DNA of 64,000 bases from Acidobacteriota bacterium (GCA_019247495.1 JAFAOU010000075.1:1-64000); one strand, 5' to 3'. Counted from the stretch's first letter, positions 54,282 to 63,108 are shown. Translations and numbers: made by a program. The notes: generated by a model not told the origin, from the letters alone.

Positions 54282-55868
54282 ATGCCCTTCTTCTGCATCC
54301 ACTGCAGGTCGGAAATCGATTCGAAATTCAAGGCGTGCCCGTACTGCGGGGAGCCGATCACCGATTTCCTCAGAAAGCACCTCGAGCATCCTCTCGACGG
54401 CAAGTACCAGATCCTGTCGCGGCTCGGCGTGGGCGGGATGGGCGAGGTCTACAAGGTGCTGCACCTTCATCTCAACTCGATCCGCGTGATCAAGCTGATG
54501 CGCTCCAGCATCGCGAACGAGCCGGGCGCGGATGATCGATTTCTCAGAGAAGCGCGGCTGGCTACGCGAATCAATCATCCGAATGTTGCGCAGCTCTACG
54601 ACTTTTCCACGCTCGACGACAGCTCGCGCTACATGGTGTGGGAGTACATCGAGGGGACCAATCTTCACGAGCTGATCGAGACGCACGGTCCACTGTCGCC
54701 CAAGTACGCGGCGCAGTTGGCGATCGAGGCGCTGCACGGGCTGGATGCGATCCATCGCGCCGGCATCGTGCATCGCGACATCAGCCCCGAGAACATCATG
54801 ATCGACCGCGATGAGGACGGCGAGCAGCACGTGAAGCTCATCGACCTCGGCATCGCCAAGCAGGGCGACAGTACGGAGGCGAACAAGACCAAGACGGGGA
54901 TGTTCGTCGGCAAGTGGAAGTACTGCTCGCCCGAGCACCTCGGCATGCTCGACGCCGGCGAGCGCATCGATGGCCGCGCCGACATCTATTCGTTCGGCAT
55001 CGTGCTCTACGAGATGCTGACCGGCGTTCCGCCGTTTCAGGCCGACACGCCGCACGCGTACCTGATGCTGCATGCGTCCGAGAAGCCGAAGGCGCTGCGC
55101 GCGGTGAATCCGTCGATGCCGTCGTCGCCGGAGCTGGAGGCGCTGATTTTCCGCGCGCTCGAAAAGGACCGCAAAAAACGCTTCGCCTCGGCGCGTGAGA
55201 TGGCGCGCGCTCTCGAGGAGCTCGAGCCGTCGCTCGACGATCAAACCGGCGCGCCGCCGCCGCTACCGAAGGCATTCGAGGTGACGGAAGAGCCGACGAA
55301 AGTGGCGACGCCGACGGTGCTGAGCGGCAACGCACCGCCGAAAGCGCCGCGCGTCGATGCGAACGCGCCGACCATTCTGACGGCAAACGGCGAGCCGATG
55401 TCGCGCCCGCTGCGAAAGGTGTCGACGACGAATGTGGTGCCGGTTCCGGCGCCACGGCGTTCGATGATGGGATGGATCGTGATCGCGTTGGTGATCATCG
55501 CCGCCGGCGCGATCGCCGCATTCGTGCTCCGCAAGCCGGCGCCGATCGAATTGAAGAAGCCGGAGCCGGCGCGCGTCGTCGCCCTTGCTCCGGGCCGCGT
55601 GGCGCTGAATGCGTTTCCATGGGCCGAGGTGACGAGCATTCGCAATGTTGCGAACGGCGCGACGGTGGAGCTGAAAGCGCCATTCGTCACGCCGGCGCCG
55701 GTCGATCTCGCGCCGGGCACGTACGAGATCACGCTGTCGAATCCCGCGTTCCGTTCGCCGATCACACGCACGGTCGACGTGAAGGCGGGGCAGGAGCAGT
55801 TGATCAACGTCGCATTCGCAGATCCCGCCACGGCCACGCTTCCGCAACTCGGCGGAGGAACGCCGTGA
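54282..55868 (+). CDS. Ser/Thr protein kinase with N-terminal zinc ribbon
   Basis: 528 residues from ATG 54282. A zinc ribbon is at the start (CIHC...CPYCGE, Cys5, 8, 19, 22). The kinase domain (about 43-310) has GVGGMGEVYK, VIKLM (Lys), HRDISPENIM and DLGIAK in place of DFG, and PEHLG activation-loop end. A Pro/Ala linker follows, then one membrane segment (GWIVIALVIIAAGAIAAFVL) and a PEGA-like C-terminal domain (FPWAEVTSIRNV). It senses something outside the membrane and phosphorylates cytoplasmic targets. The stop overlaps the next gene (GTGA). Confidence 0.92.
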   Translation: MPFFCIHCRSEIDSKFKACPYCGEPITDFLRKHLEHPLDGKYQILSRLGVGGMGEVYKVLHLHLNSIRVIKLMRSSIANEPGADDRFLREARLATRINHPNVAQLYDFSTLDDSSRYMVWEYIEGTNLHELIETHGPLSPKYAAQLAIEALHGLDAIHRAGIVHRDISPENIMIDRDEDGEQHVKLIDLGIAKQGDSTEANKTKTGMFVGKWKYCSPEHLGMLDAGERIDGRADIYSFGIVLYEMLTGVPPFQADTPHAYLMLHASEKPKALRAVNPSMPSSPELEALIFRALEKDRKKRFASAREMARALEELEPSLDDQTGAPPPLPKAFEVTEEPTKVATPTVLSGNAPPKAPRVDANAPTILTANGEPMSRPLRKVSTTNVVPVPAPRRSMMGWIVIALVIIAAGAIAAFVLRKPAPIELKKPEPARVVALAPGRVALNAFPWAEVTSIRNVANGATVELKAPFVTPAPVDLAPGTYEITLSNPAFRSPITRTVDVKAGQEQLINVAFADPATATLPQLGGGTP

Positions 55869-57208
55869 AGCACGCGTTACTCCTCCTCCTGATTGCTCTG
55901 CCTGCGATGGCGGCTGAGAGTTGGTCCGATGCGTACAACCGCGGCGTCGATCTCGTTCGCGCGGGAAAGTACCAAGTGGGCGCGCAAGCGCTGCAGCACG
56001 CTGTCGAACAAGCGCCGCAGGAGAACGCGACGGCGCGTGTGCGCGATCAGATCTTCACGTACACCCCGCATTTCTGGCTCGGCATCGCGCGTCTTAACCT
56101 CGGCGATCCAGACGGCGCTCTGCGCGAGTGGAAGATCTCCGAGGATCAGGGAGTGGTGCAGAACACGGTGTACTACGCGCAGTTGCGCGATTTGACCGCC
56201 CGCGCGAATGCACAGAAGCAGCGCCGCGCGGAAGGCGCTGCGGTTCCGAGCAAGCAGGAGGCGAATGCTGCGATCGGGCGCGCGATTTCGGCGCAGGTCG
56301 ATGCGGTGACCGCCGGCGGCGATCACAGCGACACGTATCACGCCGCGCAACGCAAGCTGTCCGAGGCGAAGGAGACGAACGCGAACGCGGGCATCGAGGT
56401 GCGCACATACAAACGCGCAGCCGAAATTGCCGACGAGGCTCGGGCGATGTTCGTCCAGGCGGCCGAGGATGCGAAAAAGCAGCGTGCCGCGCGGCCGGTG
56501 AAGCCGCCTCCGGTTGTGCGGCCGAAAGTGCCGCCGGGCGATATCGTCGTCCCATTCGACGATGTGCCGCAGCCGAAGGCTCCTGCACCGGTTCCTGTCC
56601 CCGCTCCCGTCACACAAACCGCTGCTCCGCCGCAGCCGGCGCCGAAAGCCGAGGTGAAGAAACCGGAGCCGCAGCCGGAGATGGCCAGCGAGGATTTCGT
56701 CAACGCGCAGCTCGCCATCCAGGCGTATCGCCGGCGGCTGATGGCGATGAAACTCTCCGTCGCCGATGCGCAGCGGATCGAGCGCGAGTTGAAGCCGGGC
56801 AGCGATGCGAAAACGATCCGCCGGGTTGTCGACGAAGTCGCGGCGAAGGAACGCGAGCTCGATGCGCGCAAACCGCCCGCGGTTGCTGTCGCGCCCTCCG
56901 AACCGGCGGTCGATCCGATGCACGCGCAACTCGAGTCTGCGTACCGCGCGTTCGCGGCCGGCGATCTGGCGTCATCCGACCGCGAGCTGACGCAACTCAT
57001 CGCGACAAAGGAAAACGCCGAGGCGTATCTGCTTCGCGGCTGCGAGCGCTACACGCAGGCGATGCTGTCGCGCCACGGCGATCCGCTCCTCATCAGCGCC
57101 GCCGCGGATATGCAATCCGCATTGCGGCTGAATCAGGCGTTGCGACTCGACGCGGCCGCGTGGTCGCCGAAGCTGGTGGCGTTTTTCGAGAAGGTGAAGG
57201 GGCAGTAG
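55865..57208 (+). CDS. Periplasmic TPR-like protein paired with the kinase
   Basis: 447 residues from GTG 55865, GGAGG about 8 nt upstream. Signal peptide (LLLLLIALPAMAAES). Two helical repeat regions (about 20-120 and 355-447) flank a long Pro/Ala-rich linker with PPVVRPKVPPGD and APVPVPAPVTQ. TPR-type helices: WSDAYNRGVDLVRAGKYQVG, FWLGIARLNLGDPDGALREW. Coupled to the kinase by a 4-nt overlap, it may be the ligand-side partner of the kinase sensor domain. Confidence 0.75.
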   Translation: MKHALLLLLIALPAMAAESWSDAYNRGVDLVRAGKYQVGAQALQHAVEQAPQENATARVRDQIFTYTPHFWLGIARLNLGDPDGALREWKISEDQGVVQNTVYYAQLRDLTARANAQKQRRAEGAAVPSKQEANAAIGRAISAQVDAVTAGGDHSDTYHAAQRKLSEAKETNANAGIEVRTYKRAAEIADEARAMFVQAAEDAKKQRAARPVKPPPVVRPKVPPGDIVVPFDDVPQPKAPAPVPVPAPVTQTAAPPQPAPKAEVKKPEPQPEMASEDFVNAQLAIQAYRRRLMAMKLSVADAQRIERELKPGSDAKTIRRVVDEVAAKERELDARKPPAVAVAPSEPAVDPMHAQLESAYRAFAAGDLASSDRELTQLIATKENAEAYLLRGCERYTQAMLSRHGDPLLISAAADMQSALRLNQALRLDAAAWSPKLVAFFEKVKGQ

Positions 57209-57397
57209 CTGTCATCCTGAGCCGCCGAAGCTGCGTAGGCGAAGCCGGAGCAGCGTAGGACGGTCGAAGGACCCCCTTCCTGGTAACCCGGGACGGGCGG
57301 GCGGTAAATCACGATGCAAGCTGTGAGGGGGTCCTTCGACCGTCCTCCGGCGTTCCGCGCTTCGCGCTCCAACGCCTTCGGCGGCTCAGGATGACAG
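57209..57397. repeat. CTGTCATCCTGAG long palindromic element (copy 5)
   Basis: 189 nt, full-length. It begins 1 nt after the TPR gene stop and ends 3 nt before the hybrid kinase stop, so it fills the whole convergent gap. The centre CCTTCCTGGTAACCCGGGACGGG is shared with copy 3. Confidence 0.94.
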
Positions 57398-57399
57398 TC

Positions 57400-58881
57400 T
57401 TACCCGAGCAGCTCATCCAGCGCGGCGAGCAGCGTGTCGGACGCGTAGGGCTTCTGCAGGTAGCCGACTTTCTTTCCGTTCGGCGTGTTTGTGAGCAGGT
57501 TCTGGTCGCCATGGCCGGTTGAGAAGAGGACCGGAAGGTCGGGCCAGCGCGCGGCGATCTGCTCGTAGACTTTGATGCCGTCGAGATCGGGGAGGCCGAG
57601 GTCGAGGATGACCGCGTCGGGGAATCGGGCGGCGATGCGCGACACCGCTTCAGCGCCGAGGCGGACCCAATCGGCGGCGATCCCTTCGAAGTCCATGATG
57701 GCCATGAGGCCGGCGCCAACGGATTCGTCGTCCTCGATCAACGTGACGCGCATGTCTGGACGTACGCGACGTGACGTCAATGGTTGCGGCGGTGCCGTGA
57801 TCGAGGGCGCGGGCGCAGCCGGAATCAGGATGTGAAACGTCGTTCCTTCGCCGAGCGTGCTCTCGGCATAGATGTGTCCCTGATGTTGCTGCACGACTTG
57901 CGAGGCAACGGCGAGGCCGAGTCCGGTGCCGCCGAATTTCTTCGTCGTGAAAAGCGGCTCGAATATGTAGTGCAGCGTGTCTTCCGGGATGCCGACACCG
58001 GTGTCGCGGATCGAAAAGTGTACGGCGGGGATGGGACTGGGATTGCCGTCGTTCATCGCGTCGCCGATGGCCTGCACTTCCAGTTTGCCGCCGTTGGGCA
58101 TGGCGTGGTGCGCGTTGACCACGAGGTTGGCGAAGACCTGCCGGAGTTGATGCGCGTCCGCGAGCATGGTCAGCGACGGGTCCGCGTGAGTCGTGACCGT
58201 GACGAGCGGTCCGGCCAGTTGCACGACCTCCGGCTCGAATGCGTGCAGCCATTCCGCGACCTTGACCGGAACCCGCGTCGGTTCGCCGATGCGCGTGAAG
58301 CGGAGAATTTCCTGCGTGATGCGTTTGCCGCGGGCGACGGCGTCGGCGATTCGCGGAGCGGCCAGTTTCACCGCGGGATCAGAGCCGGCGCGTTTGGTGA
58401 GCAGGTCGATGAACGGCTGGATGCCCATGAGCACGTTGTTGAATTCGTGCGCGACCGAAGCGGCCAGCCGTCCGAGGCTGGAGATTCGCTCGGCCTGCAG
58501 CAGACGGTTTTCGAGGCGAAGCCGCTCGCTCTCGTCGACGACGCGCGGCAGATCGAGACTGTCGAGCGGCGTCGAGACGATGACGAAGCCGTTGATGGCG
58601 CCGTCCCCGCCGCGAAGCGCGCAGGCGGTGATGAATGAGAGGCTGTCGTCGTCCGGACTGCGCCGGCCGCCCGACCAGATCCCTTCCTCGCGCACCACCG
58701 CAAACAACTCCGATACCTCGTGGTCGGGCATGACCGCGGCGAGCGAGCGTCCCACGACGGGCGAGGCCGTGCCGCCGAACAGATGGTCGGCGGCCGGATT
58801 CGAAAAGACGATCGTTCCGCCGGAGTCGGTCGCGAGGACCGCCTGGCTGATGGCGTTCAGTAGAGCGTCAGCAGTGAACAT
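57400..58881 (-). CDS. Hybrid sensor histidine kinase with C-terminal receiver
   Basis: 493 residues from ATG 58881 (FTADALLNAISQAVLATDSG). A PAS domain (about 3-115) precedes HisKA with the phospho-His in SVAHEFNNVLMGI, HATPase_c with N box QVFANLVVNAHHAM, G1 box DTGVGIPED and G2 GGTGLGLAV. A receiver domain (about 375-493) has LIEDDES, phospho-Asp in VILDLGLPDLDG and Lys in QKPYA. No membrane segment: a cytoplasmic NtrB-like kinase. Divergent from a REC-REC gene 82 nt away. Confidence 0.92.
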   Translation of the reverse strand: MFTADALLNAISQAVLATDSGGTIVFSNPAADHLFGGTASPVVGRSLAAVMPDHEVSELFAVVREEGIWSGGRRSPDDDSLSFITACALRGGDGAINGFVIVSTPLDSLDLPRVVDESERLRLENRLLQAERISSLGRLAASVAHEFNNVLMGIQPFIDLLTKRAGSDPAVKLAAPRIADAVARGKRITQEILRFTRIGEPTRVPVKVAEWLHAFEPEVVQLAGPLVTVTTHADPSLTMLADAHQLRQVFANLVVNAHHAMPNGGKLEVQAIGDAMNDGNPSPIPAVHFSIRDTGVGIPEDTLHYIFEPLFTTKKFGGTGLGLAVASQVVQQHQGHIYAESTLGEGTTFHILIPAAPAPSITAPPQPLTSRRVRPDMRVTLIEDDESVGAGLMAIMDFEGIAADWVRLGAEAVSRIAARFPDAVILDLGLPDLDGIKVYEQIAARWPDLPVLFSTGHGDQNLLTNTPNGKKVGYLQKPYASDTLLAALDELLG

Positions 58882-58925
58882 CGTTGTCCGGCGCACACGA
58901 AGAACGGGCGGATGAAGGGATTGGG

Positions 58926-58953
58926 TTGCCTGGGAGACTTCGCAGCATATACT
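58926..58953 (+). promoter_or_regulatory. Promoter of the REC-REC gene
   Basis: TTGCCT, a 16-nt spacer, then TATACT (58948-58953). The GTG start at 58964 is only 10 nt after the -10 box, so the transcript may be nearly leaderless. Confidence 0.5.
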
Positions 58954-58963
58954 TACCTCCGTC

Positions 58964-59758
58964 GTGAAACAAGAACGAGTCCTCATCGTCGAAGACGACC
59001 GCGGCGCGGAACTCATACTGAGGCTCCCCTTGGAGCGGGAAGGATTCGCCGTCGATTTCGTGGAAGAGGGCTACGCCGCCATCGAGAAGTTGCGCGCGCA
59101 CGACTACTCCGCCGTCATTCTCGATCTCATCATCCATCGCGGCTTGAATGGATTCGGCGTGCTGAATTTCATCGACATGGAGCAGCCCAGACTGCTCGAG
59201 CGCGTGTTCCTGATGACCGGGATGTCGGAGCAGACGGTGATGAATACCGCGCCGCAACTGCTCTCGCGCCTTTTCCGGAAGCCGTTCAGTTACCGCAAGC
59301 TCGTCGCCGCCGTGGTGGCGGTCGTGCGGCCGTATGAGGCACCTGGCGAAGAGTCGCAGAAGCGGCTCCTGGTCGTCGATGACGACAACATGTCCGCCGA
59401 ACTGGTGGCCGTCTTCGGACGCCGCATCGGAATGTCGGTCGACATCGCCGAAAACGGGCGCGAAGGCATCGAGCGGATCGCCAACGCGCACTACGACGCC
59501 GTGGTCCTCGACCTGCTCATGCCGGGCATCGACGGCTTCGGCGTCCTCGAGTATCTCGACCGCTGTAAGCCCGAAGTCATGGCGCACACGATCATTTCCA
59601 GCGGCTTGCCTGAAAAGTATCGGGAACGCGTCGCGGGCTACGGCGTGTGCGGTGTGGTTACGAAGCCGCTCGATCATCGTGCACTTCAGGAGATGCTGGC
59701 CCATTGCATCGCTGGTGCGACTGCGAAAGACGGGCCGAAGCAGGCGAATGGATCGTAG
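58964..59758 (+). CDS. Tandem receiver-domain (REC-REC) protein
   Basis: 264 residues from GTG 58964. REC1 (about 4-122): VLIVEDD, VILDLIIHRG, MTGMSEQ, RKPFS. REC2 (about 133-250): LLVVDDDN, VVLDLLMPGIDG, ISSGLP, TKPLD. Both domains keep the acidic pair, acceptor Asp and Lys. No output domain. It probably integrates phosphoryl signals from the divergent hybrid kinase. Confidence 0.9.
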   Translation: MKQERVLIVEDDRGAELILRLPLEREGFAVDFVEEGYAAIEKLRAHDYSAVILDLIIHRGLNGFGVLNFIDMEQPRLLERVFLMTGMSEQTVMNTAPQLLSRLFRKPFSYRKLVAAVVAVVRPYEAPGEESQKRLLVVDDDNMSAELVAVFGRRIGMSVDIAENGREGIERIANAHYDAVVLDLLMPGIDGFGVLEYLDRCKPEVMAHTIISSGLPEKYRERVAGYGVCGVVTKPLDHRALQEMLAHCIAGATAKDGPKQANGS

Positions 59759-59784
59759 CGCCGCACGAACGCGGCGCTACGATC
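59751..59784. terminator. Bidirectional hairpin between convergent genes
   Basis: GATCGTAGCGCCGC and GCGGCGCTACGATC are perfect 14-bp arms around ACGAAC. The left arm contains the stop codon of the REC-REC gene. It is followed by no T-run, so terminator function is uncertain; it may be another palindromic repeat. Confidence 0.5.
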
Positions 59785-59792
59785 CGGAACTG

Positions 59793-62306
59793 TCAGTGTG
59801 AAGCGGTCTGCGACTGGATCCGCATCCCGTAGAACGAGCGGTAGACGAAGATCATCGAGATCACGAAGAAGATGACCGCGAGAATGCGCGTCAGTCCCTG
59901 CTGCCCGTTCTTGGTCATTTCCACCGCCAGCTCGACTGCGAGCAGGCCGAAGAGCGTGGTGAACTTGATGACCGGATTCATGGCCACCGAGGAGGTGTCC
60001 TTGAACGGATCGCCGACCGTGTCGCCAATGACCGTGGCCGCATGAAGCGGCGTTCCCTTTTCCTTCAGCTCCACCTCCACGATCTTCTTGGCGTTGTCCC
60101 ACGCGCCGCCGGCGTTGGCCATGAAGATGGCCTGGTAGAGACCGAAGAGCGCGATCGAAATCAGGTAGCCGATGAAGAAGAACGGCTCGAAACAGGCGAA
60201 GGCAAGGGTCGAGAAGAAGACCGTCAGGAAGATGTTGAACATGCCTTTCTGCGCGTACTGCGTGCAGATGGCTACAACCTTCTTTGAATCCTCGACCGAG
60301 GCCTTCGTGGCGCCGGCGTCGAGATGCATGTTCGCTTTGATGAACTCGACGGCGCGGTAGGCACCGGTCGAAACCGCCTGCGTGGATGCGCCGGTAAACC
60401 AGTAGATGACCGCTCCGCCGACGACGAGACCGAGCAGGAACTGCGGATGGAGCAGCGAGAGCTTGTCCGTGTCGACGGTGAGTTTGTTCGTGAGCATGAC
60501 GATGATGGAGAAGATCATCGTCGTTGCACCGACGACGGCGGTTCCGATGAGCACCGGCTTGGCCGTGGCCTTGAAGGTGTTGCCGGCGCCGTCGTTGGCT
60601 TCCAGGAAGTCTTTGCCCTTCTCGAATGATGGCGCGAAGCCGAAGTCGCGCTGGATCTCCGCTTCGATGCCGGAGATCGATTCAATCGTCGACAGCTCGA
60701 AGACCGACTGCGCGTTGTCCGTAACCGGACCGTACGAGTCGACGGCGATCGTCACCGGTCCCATGCCGAGGAAGCCGAAGGCGATGAGGCCGAAGGCGAA
60801 GATCGCGGGAGCGATCATCAGTGCCCCGGCACCGGCCGGGAACATGCTGCTGATCCACGCGCCGACGCCCATCAGGCCGGCGATGGTGATGCCCATCCAA
60901 TAGGCGCTGAAGTTTCCGGCGATGAGGCCGGCCAGGATGTTCAGTGACGCGCCGCCTTCGCGCGATGCGGTCACGACTTCCTGCACGTGGCGCGATTCGG
61001 TGGAGGTGAAGACCTTCACCAGCTCCGGGATGATCGCGCCGGCCAGCGTGCCGCAGGTGATGATCGTGGAGAGCTTCCACCACATCGATGCGTCGCCGCC
61101 GAGCGTCGGGATGAGGAGGTACGAAACGGCGTACGTGACGCCGACGGAGAGGATCGAGGTGATCCAGACCAGCGACGTGAGCGGAGCCTCGAAGTTCATG
61201 ACGTCGGCGTTCTTGTACTTGGCCGCGGCGATGGCGCCGTTCAGCCAGTAGGAAACAGCGGAGGTGACGATCATCAGAACGCGCATGACGAAGATCCAGA
61301 CCAGCAGTTGCGTCTGGACCATCGGGTCGCTCACCGCGAGCAGGATGAACGTGATCAGCGCGACGCCTGTAACGCCGTAGGTTTCGAAGCCGTCGGCAGT
61401 CGGGCCGACCGAGTCGCCGGCGTTGTCGCCGGTGCAGTCGGCGATGACGCCGGGGTTGCGGGCATCGTCTTCCTTGATGTTGAAGACGATCTTCATCAGG
61501 TCCGATCCGATGTCGGCGATCTTGGTGAAGATACCGCCGGCGATTCTTAGAGCAGCAGCTCCGAGCGATTCACCGATCGCGAAGCCGATGAAGCACGGTC
61601 CGGCGTAGTCGCGCGGGATGAAGAGAAGAATGAAGAGCATCAGCACGAGCTCGGTGGAGATGAGCAGCATGCCGATCGACATACCGGCCTTGAGCGGGAT
61701 GTCGTACGTCGGGAACGGCTTACCGCGCAGCGACGCGAACGCCGAGCGCGAGTTGGCGAACGTGTTGACGCGGATGCCGAACCACGCCACGCCGTAGCTG
61801 CCGGCGATGCCGATGAGGCTGAAGATGATGATGATCGAGGTCTTCGTGACGCCGTAGTGCCGCAGCACGCCGAAGTAGAAGACCATGATCACGCCGATGA
61901 AGAGCTCGAGCAGCAGGATGAATTTGCCCTGCGTCTGGAGATACGTTTTGCAGGTCTCGTAGATGAGCTCCGAAATCTCGAGCATCGACTTATGCACGTC
62001 GAGCTTCTTGAGCTTCACGTACATGGCGAAGCCGAAGAGCAGCCCGAGGATGCAGACGACGAGGCCGTAGAGGAGCAGCTTCTGTCCGGTGATGCCGCCG
62101 AGGAACGTGGCCGAGTTCAAATCCGGCAACACGAGATTGGCCTCGGTCTGCGCCTCTGTGGGCTGACCCGCCAGACTCGATTCCTGCGCCGCGACCGGAG
62201 CATTTCCGGCCGGCTGGGTTGTGTCCGTACTTTGCGCGTGCGCAACGCCGGCGATGCAGACCATCAGCATCGCCAGGACCAGCGTGCGCGTGATCCATGA
62301 CTTCAT
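59793..62306 (-). CDS. hppA: Membrane-bound pyrophosphatase (ion-pumping)
   Basis: 837 residues from ATG 62306 (GGAGG upstream). A signal-like N-terminal helix and a Gln/Ala-rich linker to about 65 precede about 16 membrane segments. The pyrophosphate site is ADIGSDLMKIVF, where GSDL replaces the common GADL, and EDDARNPGVIADCTGDNAGD; the C-terminal GDTVGDPFKDTSSVAMNP site is intact. GNTFKATAKP carries Lys at the position that in the family marks K+-independent enzymes. It hydrolyses PPi and pumps H+ or Na+; the ion is not decided. Confidence 0.93.
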   Translation of the reverse strand: MKSWITRTLVLAMLMVCIAGVAHAQSTDTTQPAGNAPVAAQESSLAGQPTEAQTEANLVLPDLNSATFLGGITGQKLLLYGLVVCILGLLFGFAMYVKLKKLDVHKSMLEISELIYETCKTYLQTQGKFILLLELFIGVIMVFYFGVLRHYGVTKTSIIIIFSLIGIAGSYGVAWFGIRVNTFANSRSAFASLRGKPFPTYDIPLKAGMSIGMLLISTELVLMLFILLFIPRDYAGPCFIGFAIGESLGAAALRIAGGIFTKIADIGSDLMKIVFNIKEDDARNPGVIADCTGDNAGDSVGPTADGFETYGVTGVALITFILLAVSDPMVQTQLLVWIFVMRVLMIVTSAVSYWLNGAIAAAKYKNADVMNFEAPLTSLVWITSILSVGVTYAVSYLLIPTLGGDASMWWKLSTIITCGTLAGAIIPELVKVFTSTESRHVQEVVTASREGGASLNILAGLIAGNFSAYWMGITIAGLMGVGAWISSMFPAGAGALMIAPAIFAFGLIAFGFLGMGPVTIAVDSYGPVTDNAQSVFELSTIESISGIEAEIQRDFGFAPSFEKGKDFLEANDGAGNTFKATAKPVLIGTAVVGATTMIFSIIVMLTNKLTVDTDKLSLLHPQFLLGLVVGGAVIYWFTGASTQAVSTGAYRAVEFIKANMHLDAGATKASVEDSKKVVAICTQYAQKGMFNIFLTVFFSTLAFACFEPFFFIGYLISIALFGLYQAIFMANAGGAWDNAKKIVEVELKEKGTPLHAATVIGDTVGDPFKDTSSVAMNPVIKFTTLFGLLAVELAVEMTKNGQQGLTRILAVIFFVISMIFVYRSFYGMRIQSQTASH

Positions 62307-62383
62307 AGGTCCTCCGAAAGTTTGTTTGCGGTGATTCCGCGACCCAAGGGGGTTGGGTAAGGGCGCGGATTGTAAAGCATTTT

Positions 62384-62425
62384 CACGCGGAGACGCGGGG
62401 ACGCGGAGAAAAGCGGGTCCGCGTA
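62384..62425. repeat. ACGCGGAG-type element (decayed)
   Basis: CACGCGGAGACGCGGGGACGCGGAG is followed by a short complementary GGGTCCGCGT. It sits between hppA and the DUF502 gene and abuts its TACCAT box. Confidence 0.65.
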
Positions 62426-62429
62426 CCAT
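62424..62429 (+). promoter_or_regulatory. -10 box, leaderless-type, DUF502 gene
   Basis: TACCAT, 8 nt before the ATG at 62438; no Shine-Dalgarno sequence. Confidence 0.45.
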
Positions 62430-62437
62430 CTCCGGCC

Positions 62438-62992
62438 ATGAACTGGCTCATCAAGAACTTCCTGCGTGGCCTAGTCATCGTCGTTCCGATCGCGTTGACG
62501 TCGTATCTGCTGTACGAGGCCTTCGTCCGGATCGACCGGCTCCTGAACCTGCCGACGCCGGGGGCGGGGTTCGCCATCACGATCGTGACGATCATCGCCA
62601 TCGGCGCGGTGGCCTCGAACTTCTTCGTCCGGAAGTTTCTGCGTGTGACGGAAGTGATCTTCACGCGCGCGCCGTTGGTCAGGCTGATCTATGCATCGAT
62701 CAAGGATCTCCTCGAAGCGTTCGTCGGCGACAAGAAGCGATTCGACCAGCCGGTGGCCGTGACGATCACCGAGGGCGTCCGCACGCTCGGTTTCATCACG
62801 CAGGACGACCTCGGGTTTCTTGCTCTGCCCGGACAGATCGCCGTCTATCTGCCGTTCTCGTACAGCATGGCCGGGACGCTGGTGGTGGTCGCGCGCGAGC
62901 GGGTGGAGGCGCTGGCCGTCGATAGCGCGAACGTCATGGCGCTGATCATTTCGGGGGGCGTGTCACGCGGAGCCGCGGAGGCGCGGAGATGA
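62438..62992 (+). CDS. DUF502 family membrane protein
   Basis: 184 residues. Two membrane segments (FLRGLVIVVPIALTSYLLYE and FAITIVTIIAIGAVASNFFV), then the conserved PLVRLIYASIKDLLEAFVGDKKRF and VYLPFSYSMAGTLVVVAR segments. DUF502 proteins are widespread inner-membrane proteins of unknown function, in plants linked to stomatal development regulators (COV family). The last nine codons (SRGAAEARR) are repeat-derived DNA of the ACGCGGAG class. Confidence 0.9.
   Translation: MNWLIKNFLRGLVIVVPIALTSYLLYEAFVRIDRLLNLPTPGAGFAITIVTIIAIGAVASNFFVRKFLRVTEVIFTRAPLVRLIYASIKDLLEAFVGDKKRFDQPVAVTITEGVRTLGFITQDDLGFLALPGQIAVYLPFSYSMAGTLVVVARERVEALAVDSANVMALIISGGVSRGAAEARR
62964..62990. repeat. ACGCGGAG-type half element at the 3' end of the DUF502 gene
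   Basis: CACGCGGAGCCGCGGAGGCGCGGAG, in frame. It encodes the last residues and provides the context of the TGA stop. Confidence 0.55.
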
Positions 62993-63030
62993 TTCGTGCA
63001 TCCTTCGTGCAGCGCACTGAATACCGTGTC

Positions 63031-63058
63031 TTGCGTCACCGATTAATTTGGATATGAT
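63031..63058 (+). promoter_or_regulatory. Promoter of the alternative complex III operon
   Basis: TTGCGT, 16-nt spacer, TATGAT (63053-63058), 50 nt before the actA ATG. This is one of the better -35/-10 pairs in the window. Confidence 0.5.
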
Positions 63059-63108
63059 CGCCGCCGTTTTTACACCGCGCCGCATCCCGCCGAGGTAGCA
63101 GCCTGTAG

